A stretch of 41,619 bases of DNA, from assembly GCA_017416805.1 (NCBI GenBank), contig JAFQBB010000048.1, positions 1-41,619 of the forward strand, given 5' to 3'. A program made the translations under genes and the position numbers. Positions 27,571 to 36,602 of this stretch are shown here, piece by piece. The notes below the pieces were generated by a model. That model had not been told where the DNA came from. It saw only the letters and a program-made list of their open reading frames with translations, and did not search any database. Source of the DNA: Bacteroidaceae bacterium (GTDB taxonomy: Bacteria > Bacteroidota > Bacteroidia > Bacteroidales > Bacteroidaceae). Every line of letters starts with the position of its first letter. Within the stretch, counting starts at the first letter, position 1.

Positions 27571-29313
27571 ATGAAGCAACCACTCATATGCCTGCTGCTT
27601 GCCCTACTGTTTGCCTCCTGCGCTACCCGCAGGCAGGCCGCTACCACCATGCAGCAGCCCGAACCACTTACCGAGGCCGAGGCACGCCGCCACGACTACT
27701 ACTTCCTCGAGGCCACCCGCCTGCGCCAGCAGGAGAAATATGCCGAGGCCATGGCCTTCTACGAACACTGCCTCAGCATCAATCCCCACTCGGCCGCTGC
27801 CATGTACGAACTGTCGCAGTTCTACAGCTACCTCCAGCAGCCCGACAAGGCAGGCCGCCTGCTCGAACAGGCCGTAGCTCTTCAGCCCGACAACTTCTGG
27901 TACCGCCAGATGTTGGGCGACTTCTACTGCGGCACCAACCAGCCCGACAAGGCCATAGCCCTCTACGAGGAGATGGAGAAGGCATTCCCCGGAAACGGCA
28001 CCGTACAGATGATGCTCCTCAACCTCTACAACCAGCAGAGGGACCACCAGAACGTCATCCGCATACTGGACCGCATAGAGCAGAAGGAGGGAAAGAGCGA
28101 ACAGTTCAGCATGGAGAAGGTACGCCTCTACATGCAGAGCGGACAGCGCGAGAAGGCATTTGCCGAGATTGAGGCACTGGCTGCCGAACACCCCCACGAC
28201 ACCCGCTACCGCGTCATGCTGGGTGACAGCTACATGGACAACGGACACCCGGAGAAGGCCCTGGAGATATACAACCAAGTGTTGCAGGGCGAACCCGACA
28301 ACCCCTTGGCACAACTCTCCCTCACCTCCTACTACGAGCGCACCGGGCAGGATTCCCTATACCGCCTGCAGCAGGAACGCATCCTCACCAACCCCAAGCT
28401 GGGCAATGAGGCACGCGCTGAAGTCATGCGCCGCATCGTCATGGAGAGCGAGCAGAAGCAGCAGGACAGCACACGCATCATCAGCCTCTTCGACCGCCTC
28501 ATGCAGATGCCGCAGGAAGATGTGTCCATCCCCCTGCTCTACCTCAGCTACATGCAGCACAAGAAGATGGACGACCACCTTGCCATACCCGTGCTGGACA
28601 AGGTGCTCGAGATAGAGCCGGACAATGTGCTGGCCAGCTACACCCTGCTCAAGATGGCCTTCGACGAGAACGACTATGAGTGGGCACGACGCATCTGCGA
28701 GCCCGCCATACAGTACAATCCCGACGAACTCTCCTTCTACTACTACCTCGGCATTGCCTATTTCCAGAAGAGAGAGAACGGAAAGGCACTGGAGGTGCTT
28801 ACCCAAGGAGTCCGTCAGGCCGCACCTGAGAGCGACAAGAAACTCCTCTCGGACACCTATACCTTCATCGGAGACATCTACCACTCCATGGACCGTCAGG
28901 CAGACTGTTATGCCGCCTATGACTCGGCACTCGTACACAACCCCAACAACGTAGGGGTGCTCAACAACTACGCCTACTTCCTCTCGCTGGACAAACGGGA
29001 CTTGGATCGCGCCGAGGAGATGAGCTATCGCGCCATCAAAGCCGAGCCTGAGAACGACACCTACCTTGACACCTATGCCTGGATACTCTTCGAGAAGGAA
29101 CGCTACACCGAGGCACGCATCTACATAGACCAAGCAATGAAGAACGGAGGTACGGCAAGTGCCACCATCGTCGAACACTGTGGCGACATCTACTACATGC
29201 TCGGCCTCAAGGACGAAGCCATGAAATACTGGCAACAGGCAGCCGCCATGGAGCACGACTCGCGCACACTGGAGAAGAAAATCCGCCTTGGCCGCTACGT
29301 CGATAAGTGGTAG
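27571..29313 (+). CDS. TPR-repeat lipoprotein
   Basis: 580 aa. Lipoprotein signal with lipidated Cys17 (LLFAS-C). The body is a chain of tetratricopeptide repeats, for example AEAMAFYEHCLSINPHSAAAMYELS, PDKAGRLLEQAVALQPDNFWYRQMLG, PEKALEIYNQVLQGEPDNPLAQLSL and AKYWQQAA-like helices near the end; roughly 12 or more units from residue 48 to 570. TPR solenoids bind partner proteins. It is followed by a DUF4292 lipoprotein and an EnvC-like protein, an order commonly seen in Bacteroides, which suggests an envelope assembly or maintenance role. Start chosen at the ATG giving the lipobox. Confidence 0.9.
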   Translation: MKQPLICLLLALLFASCATRRQAATTMQQPEPLTEAEARRHDYYFLEATRLRQQEKYAEAMAFYEHCLSINPHSAAAMYELSQFYSYLQQPDKAGRLLEQAVALQPDNFWYRQMLGDFYCGTNQPDKAIALYEEMEKAFPGNGTVQMMLLNLYNQQRDHQNVIRILDRIEQKEGKSEQFSMEKVRLYMQSGQREKAFAEIEALAAEHPHDTRYRVMLGDSYMDNGHPEKALEIYNQVLQGEPDNPLAQLSLTSYYERTGQDSLYRLQQERILTNPKLGNEARAEVMRRIVMESEQKQQDSTRIISLFDRLMQMPQEDVSIPLLYLSYMQHKKMDDHLAIPVLDKVLEIEPDNVLASYTLLKMAFDENDYEWARRICEPAIQYNPDELSFYYYLGIAYFQKRENGKALEVLTQGVRQAAPESDKKLLSDTYTFIGDIYHSMDRQADCYAAYDSALVHNPNNVGVLNNYAYFLSLDKRDLDRAEEMSYRAIKAEPENDTYLDTYAWILFEKERYTEARIYIDQAMKNGGTASATIVEHCGDIYYMLGLKDEAMKYWQQAAAMEHDSRTLEKKIRLGRYVDKW

Positions 29314-29322
29314 CTCCCCCTC

Positions 29323-29384
29323 CTATCAACCCCATCAGCCCATTAACCCCATCACCCCCATTAACCCCATTAGACCCATCAATC
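29323..29384 (+). repeat. CCCATYA microsatellite-like repeat, copy 2
   Basis: CAACCCCATCA, CCCATTAACCCCATCA and CCCCATTAACCCCATTA words in tandem between the TPR and DUF4292 genes. Confidence 0.65.
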
Positions 29385-29388
29385 AGCA

Positions 29389-30240
29389 ATGACCAACCCG
29401 ACAACAAAGACCCTTTGGCTCGCCCTCATCGTAGTGGCAGCCCTGATGACAGCCTCGTGCGCCTCAAAGAAGGCCGCAACAGGCAAGGGGGCAGATACAG
29501 CCCTCTCCAACACAGCCTACATGCAGCGCCTGCTGGACAATGCCCCTGACTTTGAGCACTTCTCTGCCAAGATGAGGCTGAGGGCCACCTATGGAGGCGA
29601 GAGCCTCTCCGTAGGTGGAAGCATCCGCATGGTCAAGGATGAGCGCATACAGCTCTCCCTCGTGGCCATAGGCATCGTCGAGGCAGCACGCATGGAGATA
29701 AACCCCAAGGGCATACTGGTGCTCGACCGTATAGGGCGGCGCTACATCGACGTGAAGTACTCCGACCTGAACTTCTTCAAGCAGACAAAAGTCGATTTCT
29801 ATACCCTGCAGGCCCTATTCCGCAACGAACTATTCCTGCCCGGAGTAAAGCACGTGGCAAGAGGAGAGATGGACCGCTTCGCACTGACCCGCACAGACTC
29901 TACCGCCACCCTCACAGCCACTACCGATGGCAACCGGCTGGTCTGCTCGTTCCTTACCCGGCTGGCCGGAGCCGTGTTGCAGCAGGCCGGCCTGCAGATG
30001 GAGGCCAAGAGCGGGAAAAGATACGGCATGGAGTGGAGCTACAACGACTTCACCCCCATAGGCCAGAGCAACTTCCCCCTATCCATGGAAGTCGCTATGG
30101 AGGGCACTGCAAAGCCCGTAAAGGCCACCTTCACCTTCAGCCGCTTCTCCACCACGACAGAGTGCGAACCCCTCACCATCCCCTCCCGATACAAGCGGGT
30201 GGAGGCTGCCGACATACTGAAACACATACTCACCCTCTGA
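29389..30240 (+). CDS. DUF4292 lipoprotein
   Basis: 283 aa. Lipoprotein signal with lipidated Cys24 (LMTAS-C, then ASKK). The rest is beta-rich and fits DUF4292, a Bacteroidetes family whose fold is thought to resemble LolA/LolB lipoprotein carriers: FEHFSAKMRLRATYGGESLSVGGSIRMVKDERIQLSLVA early, then ARMEINPKGILVLDRIGRRYI, and FPLSMEVAMEG near the end. It sits between the TPR lipoprotein and the EnvC-like gene with 75-bp and 34-bp gaps and no visible promoter. A role in outer-membrane lipoprotein handling is inferred from fold resemblance only. Confidence 0.85.
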   Translation: MTNPTTKTLWLALIVVAALMTASCASKKAATGKGADTALSNTAYMQRLLDNAPDFEHFSAKMRLRATYGGESLSVGGSIRMVKDERIQLSLVAIGIVEAARMEINPKGILVLDRIGRRYIDVKYSDLNFFKQTKVDFYTLQALFRNELFLPGVKHVARGEMDRFALTRTDSTATLTATTDGNRLVCSFLTRLAGAVLQQAGLQMEAKSGKRYGMEWSYNDFTPIGQSNFPLSMEVAMEGTAKPVKATFTFSRFSTTTECEPLTIPSRYKRVEAADILKHILTL

Positions 30241-30274
30241 TACCTGTCAACCAAACATAAACCCATACTGACAC

Positions 30275-31564
30275 ATGACACTGCCCGCAAGACTCATCAT
30301 ACTCATCATTGCTGCCTGCTCCTGCTTGGCTCTTCCGGCACAGACTAACCGGAAGATAGAGGAACTGAAGGGACAGCGCGGACAGCTGCAACAGCAAATC
30401 AAGCAGTCGGAGTCACTCCTGCTGTCGGCCAAGAAGGATGTGAAGAGCCAGCTCGGAGACCTGCAACTCATCAACAGCCGCCTCGGCGAGCGGCGGAAAC
30501 TGATAAAGACCATCGAGGCCGACATCAATGCCCTCAACACGGAGATGAGGCGGCTGGAAAAACAGAACAGGCAACTGCAGGCAGACCTGGAGCAGAAGCA
30601 GCAACGCTATGCCGAGTCTGTGAAATACCTGCGCAAGACACGCTCCCTGCACAAACGGCTCATGTTCATCTTCTCTGCCGACAACTTCAACCAGATGCTG
30701 CGCCGCATGAGGTATGTCAACGAATATGCCGGATACCAGCGGCAGCAAGGCGAACAGATAAAGGCACAGCAGGCCGAGATAGAGGCCAAACACAAGGAAA
30801 TACAGAGCGTCAAGGACGAAAAGAACTCGCTCCTGGCACAACGGGAACAGGAACGCAAGGAGATAGAGAAACAGGAGAAACAGCAACGGGCCCTGGTGGA
30901 CAAGTTGCAGAAAAGACAGCGCAACCTGCAGGCCGAGCTGAAGAGGCAACGCCAGCAGTCACAGCAACTCAACGCCAAGATTGACCGCCTGATAGAACAG
31001 GAGATTGCAGCGGCCAAGAAACGGGCAGAAGAGGAGGCCGCAAGAAAGAGGAAGGCCGCAGCGACCAAGAAGGGAACGCCGGAAACGGCAACAGGAGAAC
31101 CCAAAGGAAAAGACATCGACATGATGGAGGAACACACCGGAGACCGCAAACTCTCCTCCGTCTTCATAAAGAACAAGGGACGCCTGCCTATGCCCATCAC
31201 CGGACCCTATGCCATTGTCAGCCGCTTCGGGCAATACAAAGTGGAGGGACTGAAAAATGTGACACTCGACAACAAGGGGATAAACATCAAAGGTGAGAAC
31301 GGCGCCAAGGCCCGCACCGTATTCGATGGCACAGTGACAAGCATCTTCCAACTGAACGGACTGACGGGGGTACTCGTAAGGCATGGCGACTACATATCTG
31401 TCTATTGCAACCTGCTCAATGCATCAGTCAAGTACGGACAAAAGTTGAAGACGGGCGATGCACTCGGAACCATAGCCCCTGACTCGTCGGGCAATATCAT
31501 CCTCCATTTCCAGATACGCAAGGAGACACAGAAACTCAACCCCGAAGCCTGGTTGGGAAGATAA
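30275..31564 (+). CDS. EnvC-like protein: coiled coil plus degenerate LytM (M23) domain
   Basis: 429 aa. Signal peptide at residues 1-22 (ends LPAQ). Residues about 25-260 are a long coiled coil rich in Gln, Lys, Glu and Arg, as in EnvC. Residues about 302-429 are a LytM/M23 domain (FGQYKVEGLKNVTLDNKGINI, LVRHGDYISVYCNL, LKTGDALGTIA, IILHFQIRK). The zinc ligands are altered: the HxxxD site reads N333-KGI-N337, and the HxH near the end has only one His (about 411). It is therefore unlikely to cut peptidoglycan itself. E. coli EnvC is similarly inactive and instead activates amidases at the division site, and that role is the best guess here. Confidence 0.9.
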   Translation: MTLPARLIILIIAACSCLALPAQTNRKIEELKGQRGQLQQQIKQSESLLLSAKKDVKSQLGDLQLINSRLGERRKLIKTIEADINALNTEMRRLEKQNRQLQADLEQKQQRYAESVKYLRKTRSLHKRLMFIFSADNFNQMLRRMRYVNEYAGYQRQQGEQIKAQQAEIEAKHKEIQSVKDEKNSLLAQREQERKEIEKQEKQQRALVDKLQKRQRNLQAELKRQRQQSQQLNAKIDRLIEQEIAAAKKRAEEEAARKRKAAATKKGTPETATGEPKGKDIDMMEEHTGDRKLSSVFIKNKGRLPMPITGPYAIVSRFGQYKVEGLKNVTLDNKGINIKGENGAKARTVFDGTVTSIFQLNGLTGVLVRHGDYISVYCNLLNASVKYGQKLKTGDALGTIAPDSSGNIILHFQIRKETQKLNPEAWLGR

Positions 31565-31594
31565 ATAAGACTGTCGGATACCAATAAAAGCAAA

Positions 31595-31646
31595 TGAAGA
31601 GTGAAGAATCCAATAGTGTCTGTACATTATGATTCTTCACTCTTCA
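31595..31646 (-). terminator. Hairpin between convergent envC-like and M20 genes
   Basis: TGAAGAGTGAAGAATC (31595-31610) pairs perfectly with 31631-31646 around a 20-nt loop. The minus-strand side is followed by TTTGCTTTTATT, so it fits best as the terminator of the M20 gene; it may also stop plus-strand transcripts. Confidence 0.75.
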
Positions 31647-31649
31647 CTT

Positions 31650-32711
31650 TCACTTAATCTCTGTCTTGTCCAATAATTCCAAGTAAATCTTTATGGCTTC
31701 TTCTATCTCATCGATGAGGATATACTCATCGGCCGTATGTGAGCGGCTACTCTTACCGGGTCCCATCTTCAGTGACGGAAAGGGCATCAGGGCCTGGTCG
31801 GACAATGTGGGCGAACCGAATGGTTTCAGTCCCATGGCTGTGGCCCGTTGGATTAACGGATGGTCAGAGGATATATGGGAAGAGTTCAAGCGGAACGACC
31901 GTGGCTTGGTCTCACACCGGATGTGGCTGCATATCTCCTTGTACAGCTCCTCATTCGTGTACAGTTCGTTGCTGCGGATATCTACCACGAACGTGCAATG
32001 GTCGGGCACTACATTGTGCTGTGTGCCGGCATTCACCTGGGTGACACTCATCTTGACAGCTCCCAACAGGGGCGACACCCGTTCGAACCGATAGTCGCGG
32101 AACCAGGCTATATCTTCCAATACCTTATAAATGGCATTGTCCCCCTCTTCGCGGGCTGCATGTCCGGCACGTCCGTAGGCCGTGACATCCAGTACCATCA
32201 GGCCTTTCTCCGCAATAGCCGGTTGCATTTCTGTGGGCTCGCCCACTATAGCCACAGTGATGGGAGGAAGCATAGGCAGTACACTTTCTATACCTCCCTT
32301 GCCCGACACCTCCTCTTCGCACGAAGCCAGATAGATGAGGTTGTACTTCTGCGGACGTTGGCACAGCTGGCGGAACACCTGCAACAGACTCACCACGCTG
32401 GCCCCGGCATCATTGCTTCCCAAACCGTAGATACGCCCCTCTTCCACAACAGGTGTGTGCGGATGGTGTTTCCATCCCGCTACGGGCTTCACCGTATCGA
32501 TATGCGAATTGAGCAGTAGGGTAGGACGCTTGGGGTCGAAACCCGGACTGAGGCACCACACATTGTTGCCCGAACGGTAGGTCATGATGCCTACACCCTC
32601 AATGAAGTTCTGTAATGCATCGGCCACTGCCTCCTCCTCGCGGCTGATTGAAGGGATGATAATGAGCTGTTTCAGCAGGCCTACAGCCTCTGATAAGATA
32701 TTTTCTTCCAT
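31650..32711 (-). CDS. argE: M20 family deacylase, ArgE-like (acyl-ornithine/citrulline deacylase)
   Basis: 353 aa from the ATG at 32709-32711 (MEENILSEAVGLLKQLI). Longer in-frame starts run antisense into the acyl-CoA ligase gene and are rejected. Metal ligands of the M20 fold are visible: His70 and Asp72 in LLNSHIDTV, Asp101 in GLGSNDAGASV, Glu132-Glu133 in ASCEEEVSG, Glu158 in VGEPTE, and a C-terminal His in SRSHTADEY. The family includes ArgE and the acyl-citrulline deacylases; B. fragilis is known to make arginine through succinylated intermediates, so N-succinyl-citrulline may be the substrate. That choice is inference. It is divergent from the acyl-CoA ligase and has its own promoter. 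Confidence 0.88.
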   Translation of the reverse strand: MEENILSEAVGLLKQLIIIPSISREEEAVADALQNFIEGVGIMTYRSGNNVWCLSPGFDPKRPTLLLNSHIDTVKPVAGWKHHPHTPVVEEGRIYGLGSNDAGASVVSLLQVFRQLCQRPQKYNLIYLASCEEEVSGKGGIESVLPMLPPITVAIVGEPTEMQPAIAEKGLMVLDVTAYGRAGHAAREEGDNAIYKVLEDIAWFRDYRFERVSPLLGAVKMSVTQVNAGTQHNVVPDHCTFVVDIRSNELYTNEELYKEICSHIRCETKPRSFRLNSSHISSDHPLIQRATAMGLKPFGSPTLSDQALMPFPSLKMGPGKSSRSHTADEYILIDEIEEAIKIYLELLDKTEIK

Positions 32712-32735
32712 AGTCAGTTGTGTTGAACGTAACTG

Positions 32736-32766
32736 CAAAAGTACTGTTTTTCGGCCAACTGTGCAA
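32736..32766 (-). promoter_or_regulatory. Promoter of the M20 deacylase (TTG, 20 bp, TACTTTTG)
   Basis: Minus strand: TTG (CAA at 32764-32766) then TACTTTTG (32743-32736) with a 20-bp spacer, 24 bp before the start codon. Confidence 0.7.
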
Positions 32767-32838
32767 GTGGGAAAGACAAAATCGCCTTCCAAGGACAAAT
32801 AAAGTGGGATACCTGCCATATAGTTGCAAATAAAACTG

Positions 32839-32846
32839 TATCTTTG
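32839..32846 (+). promoter_or_regulatory. -7 box (TATCTTTG) of the acyl-CoA ligase
   Basis: Lies 21 bp before the ATG at 32868. No well-placed TTG at -33. Confidence 0.55.
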
Positions 32847-32867
32847 CACCAAATATAAAGAAAGACT

Positions 32868-34673
32868 ATGGGAAATCATCATTTTGCCGTCTTGGTTCAC
32901 AAGCAGGCAGACAAGTACGAGAGTCGTGAAGCCCTGAGATACAGGGATTACGATACCAACCAGTGGGTGTCGGTAGCATGGCGCGAGGTGAGCAACACTG
33001 TACACAAGGCCAGCAATGCTATGGTAGAGTTGGGTGTGAAGGAAGAGGAAAATATTGGAATCTTCTCGCAAAACAAGCCCGAATGTCTCTATGCAGACTT
33101 TGCCGGACATGCCAACCGGGCTGTCTCTATCCCTCTCTATGCCACCAGTTCGGCGGCTCAGGTGCAGTACATTGTTGATGATGCACAAATCCGCTTCCTC
33201 TTTGTGGGCGAGCAGTATCAGTACGATACAGCTTTCAGTGTGCTTGGCATCTGTCCGTCACTGGAGAAACTGATTCTCTTTGACCGCAAGATACAGAAGC
33301 ACGAACGCGATACGACCAGCATCTATTTCGACGAGTTCCTGCAATTGGGCGAGGGATTGCCCCATGCAGCCGTTGTGGCCGAGCGGACAGGCCGGGCTTC
33401 GATGGACGACTTGGCCAATATCCTCTATACCAGTGGTACTACGGGGGAACCGAAGGGCGTGTTGTTGCATCACTCGACCTATGAAGAGATTATCCGCATC
33501 CACGATATCCGCCTGACGGAGATGACGGACAAGGATGTGTCGATGAGCTTCCTGCCGCTGACCCATGTATTCGAGCGTGCATGGACTTACTACTGCCTGC
33601 ATAAGGGTGTGGTGGTGTGTCTCAACCTGAAACCTGCAGAGATTGCTTCGACCATCAAGGAGGTGCGCCCGACGCTGATGTGCAGTGTGCCCCGCTTCTG
33701 GGAGAAAGTCTATGCAGGAGTGAACGAAAAGATTGCTTCCGAGAAGGGCGTCAAGAAGAGCCTGATGCTGGATGCTATCCGTGTGGGAAAGACTCACAAC
33801 CTCGACTATGTGCGTTTGGGCAAGCGTCCGCCGCTGATGCTCCATCTGAAGTACAAATTTTATGAGAAGACCATCTATGCCCTGCTGAAGAAGACTATCG
33901 GTATAGAGAATGGAAATTTCTTCCCTGTGGCCGGTGCTGCTGTGCCCGACGAAATCTGTGAGTTCGTACATGCCGTGGGTATCAATATGATTGTAGGGTA
34001 CGGACTTACCGAGTCGTGCGCCACAGTGTCATGCTTCGTCAATCCAGGTTTTGAGATAGGCTCTGTGGGAACAATCATGCCCGATGTGCAGGTAAAGATT
34101 GGCGAGAATGACGAAATCCTGCTCCGCGGAAAGACCATCACCAAAGGGTATTACAAGAAAGCTGAGGCTACGGCCGAAGCCATTGACCAGGAAGGTTGGT
34201 TCCATACGGGTGATGCCGGATATCTCAAAGGTGACCAATTGTTCTTGACGGAACGTATCAAGGATCTCTTCAAGACCTCGAACGGCAAATATGTCTCACC
34301 GCAGGCATTGGAAACGAAACTCTCTGTAGATAGGTACATCGATCAGATTGCCATCATTGCCGACCAACGTAAGTTTGTTTCGGCTCTCATCATTCCGCAA
34401 TATGACCTGTTGAAACAGTATGCCGAAGAGAAAGGTATCAGCTATACCTCGTTGGAAGAACTGTTGCAACATCCCCAAATCATCGGCATGATGAAGGAGC
34501 GCATTGATACATTACAGCAGCAGTTTGCCCACTACGAGCAGGTGAAACGCTTCACCCTATTGCCCGAACCTTTCAGTATGGCGCGTGGTGAACTGACCAA
34601 TACGCTGAAAATAAAGCGCCCGGCATTGAACAAAAACTATGCTGAGGTGATTGATAAGATGTACGAAGAATAA
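32868..34673 (+). CDS. Long-chain fatty acid-CoA ligase (AMP-forming)
   Basis: 601 aa member of the adenylate-forming superfamily: activates a fatty acid as acyl-AMP and transfers it to CoA. Motifs in order: the phosphate loop YTSGTTGEPKG at 187-197, FLPLTHVFERAWTYY, the adenine-binding GYGLTESCATVS, the hinge region FHTGDAGYLKGDQLFLTERIKDLFKTSNGKYVSPQALE, and the C-terminal lysine region TNTLKIKRP. Length and motifs fit the FadD15-like long-chain group common in Bacteroides. It is likely membrane-associated on the cytoplasmic face. Start chosen at the ATG 21 bp after the -7 box. The next gene is 67 bp downstream, separated by a hairpin. Confidence 0.93.
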   Translation: MGNHHFAVLVHKQADKYESREALRYRDYDTNQWVSVAWREVSNTVHKASNAMVELGVKEEENIGIFSQNKPECLYADFAGHANRAVSIPLYATSSAAQVQYIVDDAQIRFLFVGEQYQYDTAFSVLGICPSLEKLILFDRKIQKHERDTTSIYFDEFLQLGEGLPHAAVVAERTGRASMDDLANILYTSGTTGEPKGVLLHHSTYEEIIRIHDIRLTEMTDKDVSMSFLPLTHVFERAWTYYCLHKGVVVCLNLKPAEIASTIKEVRPTLMCSVPRFWEKVYAGVNEKIASEKGVKKSLMLDAIRVGKTHNLDYVRLGKRPPLMLHLKYKFYEKTIYALLKKTIGIENGNFFPVAGAAVPDEICEFVHAVGINMIVGYGLTESCATVSCFVNPGFEIGSVGTIMPDVQVKIGENDEILLRGKTITKGYYKKAEATAEAIDQEGWFHTGDAGYLKGDQLFLTERIKDLFKTSNGKYVSPQALETKLSVDRYIDQIAIIADQRKFVSALIIPQYDLLKQYAEEKGISYTSLEELLQHPQIIGMMKERIDTLQQQFAHYEQVKRFTLLPEPFSMARGELTNTLKIKRPALNKNYAEVIDKMYEE

Positions 34674-34676
34674 AAA

Positions 34677-34727
34677 CTAAGGAGTTAGAGGAGTTAAAGG
34701 GAGTTATCGGCCTTTAACTCCTTCTAA
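34677..34727 (+). repeat. Dispersed AAGGAGTT-family repeat, copy 3, with hairpin
   Basis: Three (A)GGAGTT words. GGAGTTAAAGG (34690-34700) pairs with CCTTTAACTCC (34711-34721). No T tract follows, so termination is uncertain. Confidence 0.6.
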
Positions 34728-34740
34728 AAAACAAGTAACT

Positions 34741-36600
34741 GTGTTAACGACCCTAATTATCCTTGCCCTATCCGTGATAGGATTTGTGAGCGGAAAGCTC
34801 CGCTCAGACATTGTAGCACTGATTGCCTTGGTGCTACTTTTAGTATTCAATATCCTTACTCCCGCCGAAGCGCTGTCGGGCTTCTCCAACTCCACGGTCA
34901 TTATGATGGTGGGGCTGTTTGTCGTAGGTGGTGCCATCTTTCAGACCGGACTGGCCAAGATTATTGGAGGAAGTCTGCTGAAGTTAGCCGGAAAGAGTGA
35001 ACTCCGTTTGTTTATCCTGGTAGTATTGGGAACATCTGCCATAGGCGGTTTTGTGAGCAATACGGGTACGGTGGCCCTGATGCTTCCCATCGTGGTGAGT
35101 ATGGCTGCCGGAGCCGGTGCCAATGTGCGTCGTCTGTTGATGCCTTTGGCCTTTGCCAGTAGTATGGGTGGTATGATGACTCTTATCGGTACGCCGCCGA
35201 ACTTGGTGATACAGGATGCACTGACTTCGGCCGGATACGAGCCGTTGGAGTTCTTCTCTTTCACACCCGTGGGATTGGTTTGCATTGCTGTGGGCATGTT
35301 GGTGCTGTTGCCGCTCACCAAATGGTTCCTTTCAGAGAAGAAGGACAAGGAGAAACGGGGGCGCAAGAGCAAGTCGTTGGGCGAGTTGGTGGACGAATAC
35401 CAGTTGGCCTCGAATTTGAGCCGTTTGCAGGTGAAGGCCGGTTCTTCCTTGGTGGGGAAAACGGCTGCCGAACTGGATGTACATCGCCGCTACGGAGTGA
35501 CCATCTTTGAAATACGTCGTGAAAGTCAGAGCAGACACCGTAAACTGATGAAGAGCGTGACACAAAGTCTGGCCGACCCATCCACCCCCTTGGAGGCCGA
35601 TGACATCCTTTACCTGATGGGGGCACGCGAAAAGGCGGCTCACTTTGCCTCCGACTATCAGTTGGAACTGATGGACGACAGCCAATTGACGGCTGAAGGC
35701 GGGCGCAGTGTGCTCGACTTCTACGACATCGGTATGGCCGAAATCGTGCTCATGCCCTCCAGCAAACTCATAGGAGCCACGCTGATAGACTATAATTTCA
35801 GGCAGAAGTACAATATGAACGTGGTGGGTATCCGTCGCAAGGGAGAATACATGATACATGGATTGAAGGATGTGCGTATGCATTCGGGTGACGTATTGTT
35901 GGTACAGGGGACATGGACCAATATTGCCACTTTGACCAATGAGGACGAAGACTGGGTGGTATTGGGACAACCTTTGGCTGAAGCCGCCAAGGTGACACTC
36001 GACTACAAGGCTCCTTTAGCCGCGCTTATCATGGTGGGTATGATTGCCATGATGATGTTCGATTTCATCCCCGTAGCTCCTGTGACAGCCGTGATGATAG
36101 CCGGCCTGCTGATGGTGCTCACCGGTTGCTTCCGTAATGTCGAGGCGGCTTACAAGACCATCAATTGGGAGAGTATCGTGCTCATTGCCGCCATGATGCC
36201 CATGTCACTCGCTCTGGAGAAGACGGGTGTCAGCGAATACATCTCCAGCAGCTTGGTCAGCGGTCTTGGAGGATTCGGCCCTACCGCTCTGTTGGCCGGT
36301 ATCTATTTCACCACTTCGTTGATGACCATGTTTATCAGCAATACTGCAACAGCAGTCCTTATGGCTCCCATTGCCATGGCTTCGGCCGTGCAGGTGGGTG
36401 TCAGCCCCTATCCATTCTTGTTTGCCGTCACCGTGGCCGCCAGCATGTGTTTCGCCTCACCTTTCAGCACACCGCCTAATGCCCTGGTGATGCCTGCCGG
36501 ACAATATACCTTCATGGACTATGTCAAAGTGGGTCTGCCCCTGCAACTCATCATGGCAGTGGTGATGATATTGGTGCTCCCGTTGCTGTTCCCGTATTGA
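34741..36600 (+). CDS. SLC13/DASS-type permease with inserted RCK_C (TrkA-C) domains
   Basis: 619 aa starting with GTG. Membrane protein with about five helices in residues 1-195, a cytoplasmic insert at about 200-415, and further helices from about 418 to 619. The insert carries two RCK_C-like domains (LQVKAGSSLVGKTAAELDVHRRYGVTIFEIRR and IVLMPSSKLIGATLIDYNFRQKYNMNVVGIRRKG), which usually bind small ligands and gate transport. Family signatures are duplicated in each half: SNTGTVALMLPI with IGTPPNLVI, and SNTATAVLMAPIA with STPPNALV. Members transport sulfate, dicarboxylates or other anions with sodium; the substrate here cannot be read. No alternative ATG near the start fits the first helix better. 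Confidence 0.9.
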   Translation: MLTTLIILALSVIGFVSGKLRSDIVALIALVLLLVFNILTPAEALSGFSNSTVIMMVGLFVVGGAIFQTGLAKIIGGSLLKLAGKSELRLFILVVLGTSAIGGFVSNTGTVALMLPIVVSMAAGAGANVRRLLMPLAFASSMGGMMTLIGTPPNLVIQDALTSAGYEPLEFFSFTPVGLVCIAVGMLVLLPLTKWFLSEKKDKEKRGRKSKSLGELVDEYQLASNLSRLQVKAGSSLVGKTAAELDVHRRYGVTIFEIRRESQSRHRKLMKSVTQSLADPSTPLEADDILYLMGAREKAAHFASDYQLELMDDSQLTAEGGRSVLDFYDIGMAEIVLMPSSKLIGATLIDYNFRQKYNMNVVGIRRKGEYMIHGLKDVRMHSGDVLLVQGTWTNIATLTNEDEDWVVLGQPLAEAAKVTLDYKAPLAALIMVGMIAMMMFDFIPVAPVTAVMIAGLLMVLTGCFRNVEAAYKTINWESIVLIAAMMPMSLALEKTGVSEYISSSLVSGLGGFGPTALLAGIYFTTSLMTMFISNTATAVLMAPIAMASAVQVGVSPYPFLFAVTVAASMCFASPFSTPPNALVMPAGQYTFMDYVKVGLPLQLIMAVVMILVLPLLFPY

Positions 36601-36602
36601 TT

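Noticed and set aside
28357-29256. A 299-codon minus-strand frame inside the TPR gene
   Set aside because: Low-complexity hydrophobic product created by the codon bias of the TPR gene; no start signal.
32712-33188. N-terminal extension of the M20 deacylase by 159 codons
   Set aside because: It overlaps the divergent acyl-CoA ligase gene and both promoters; the family N-terminus begins at the ATG at 32709-32711.
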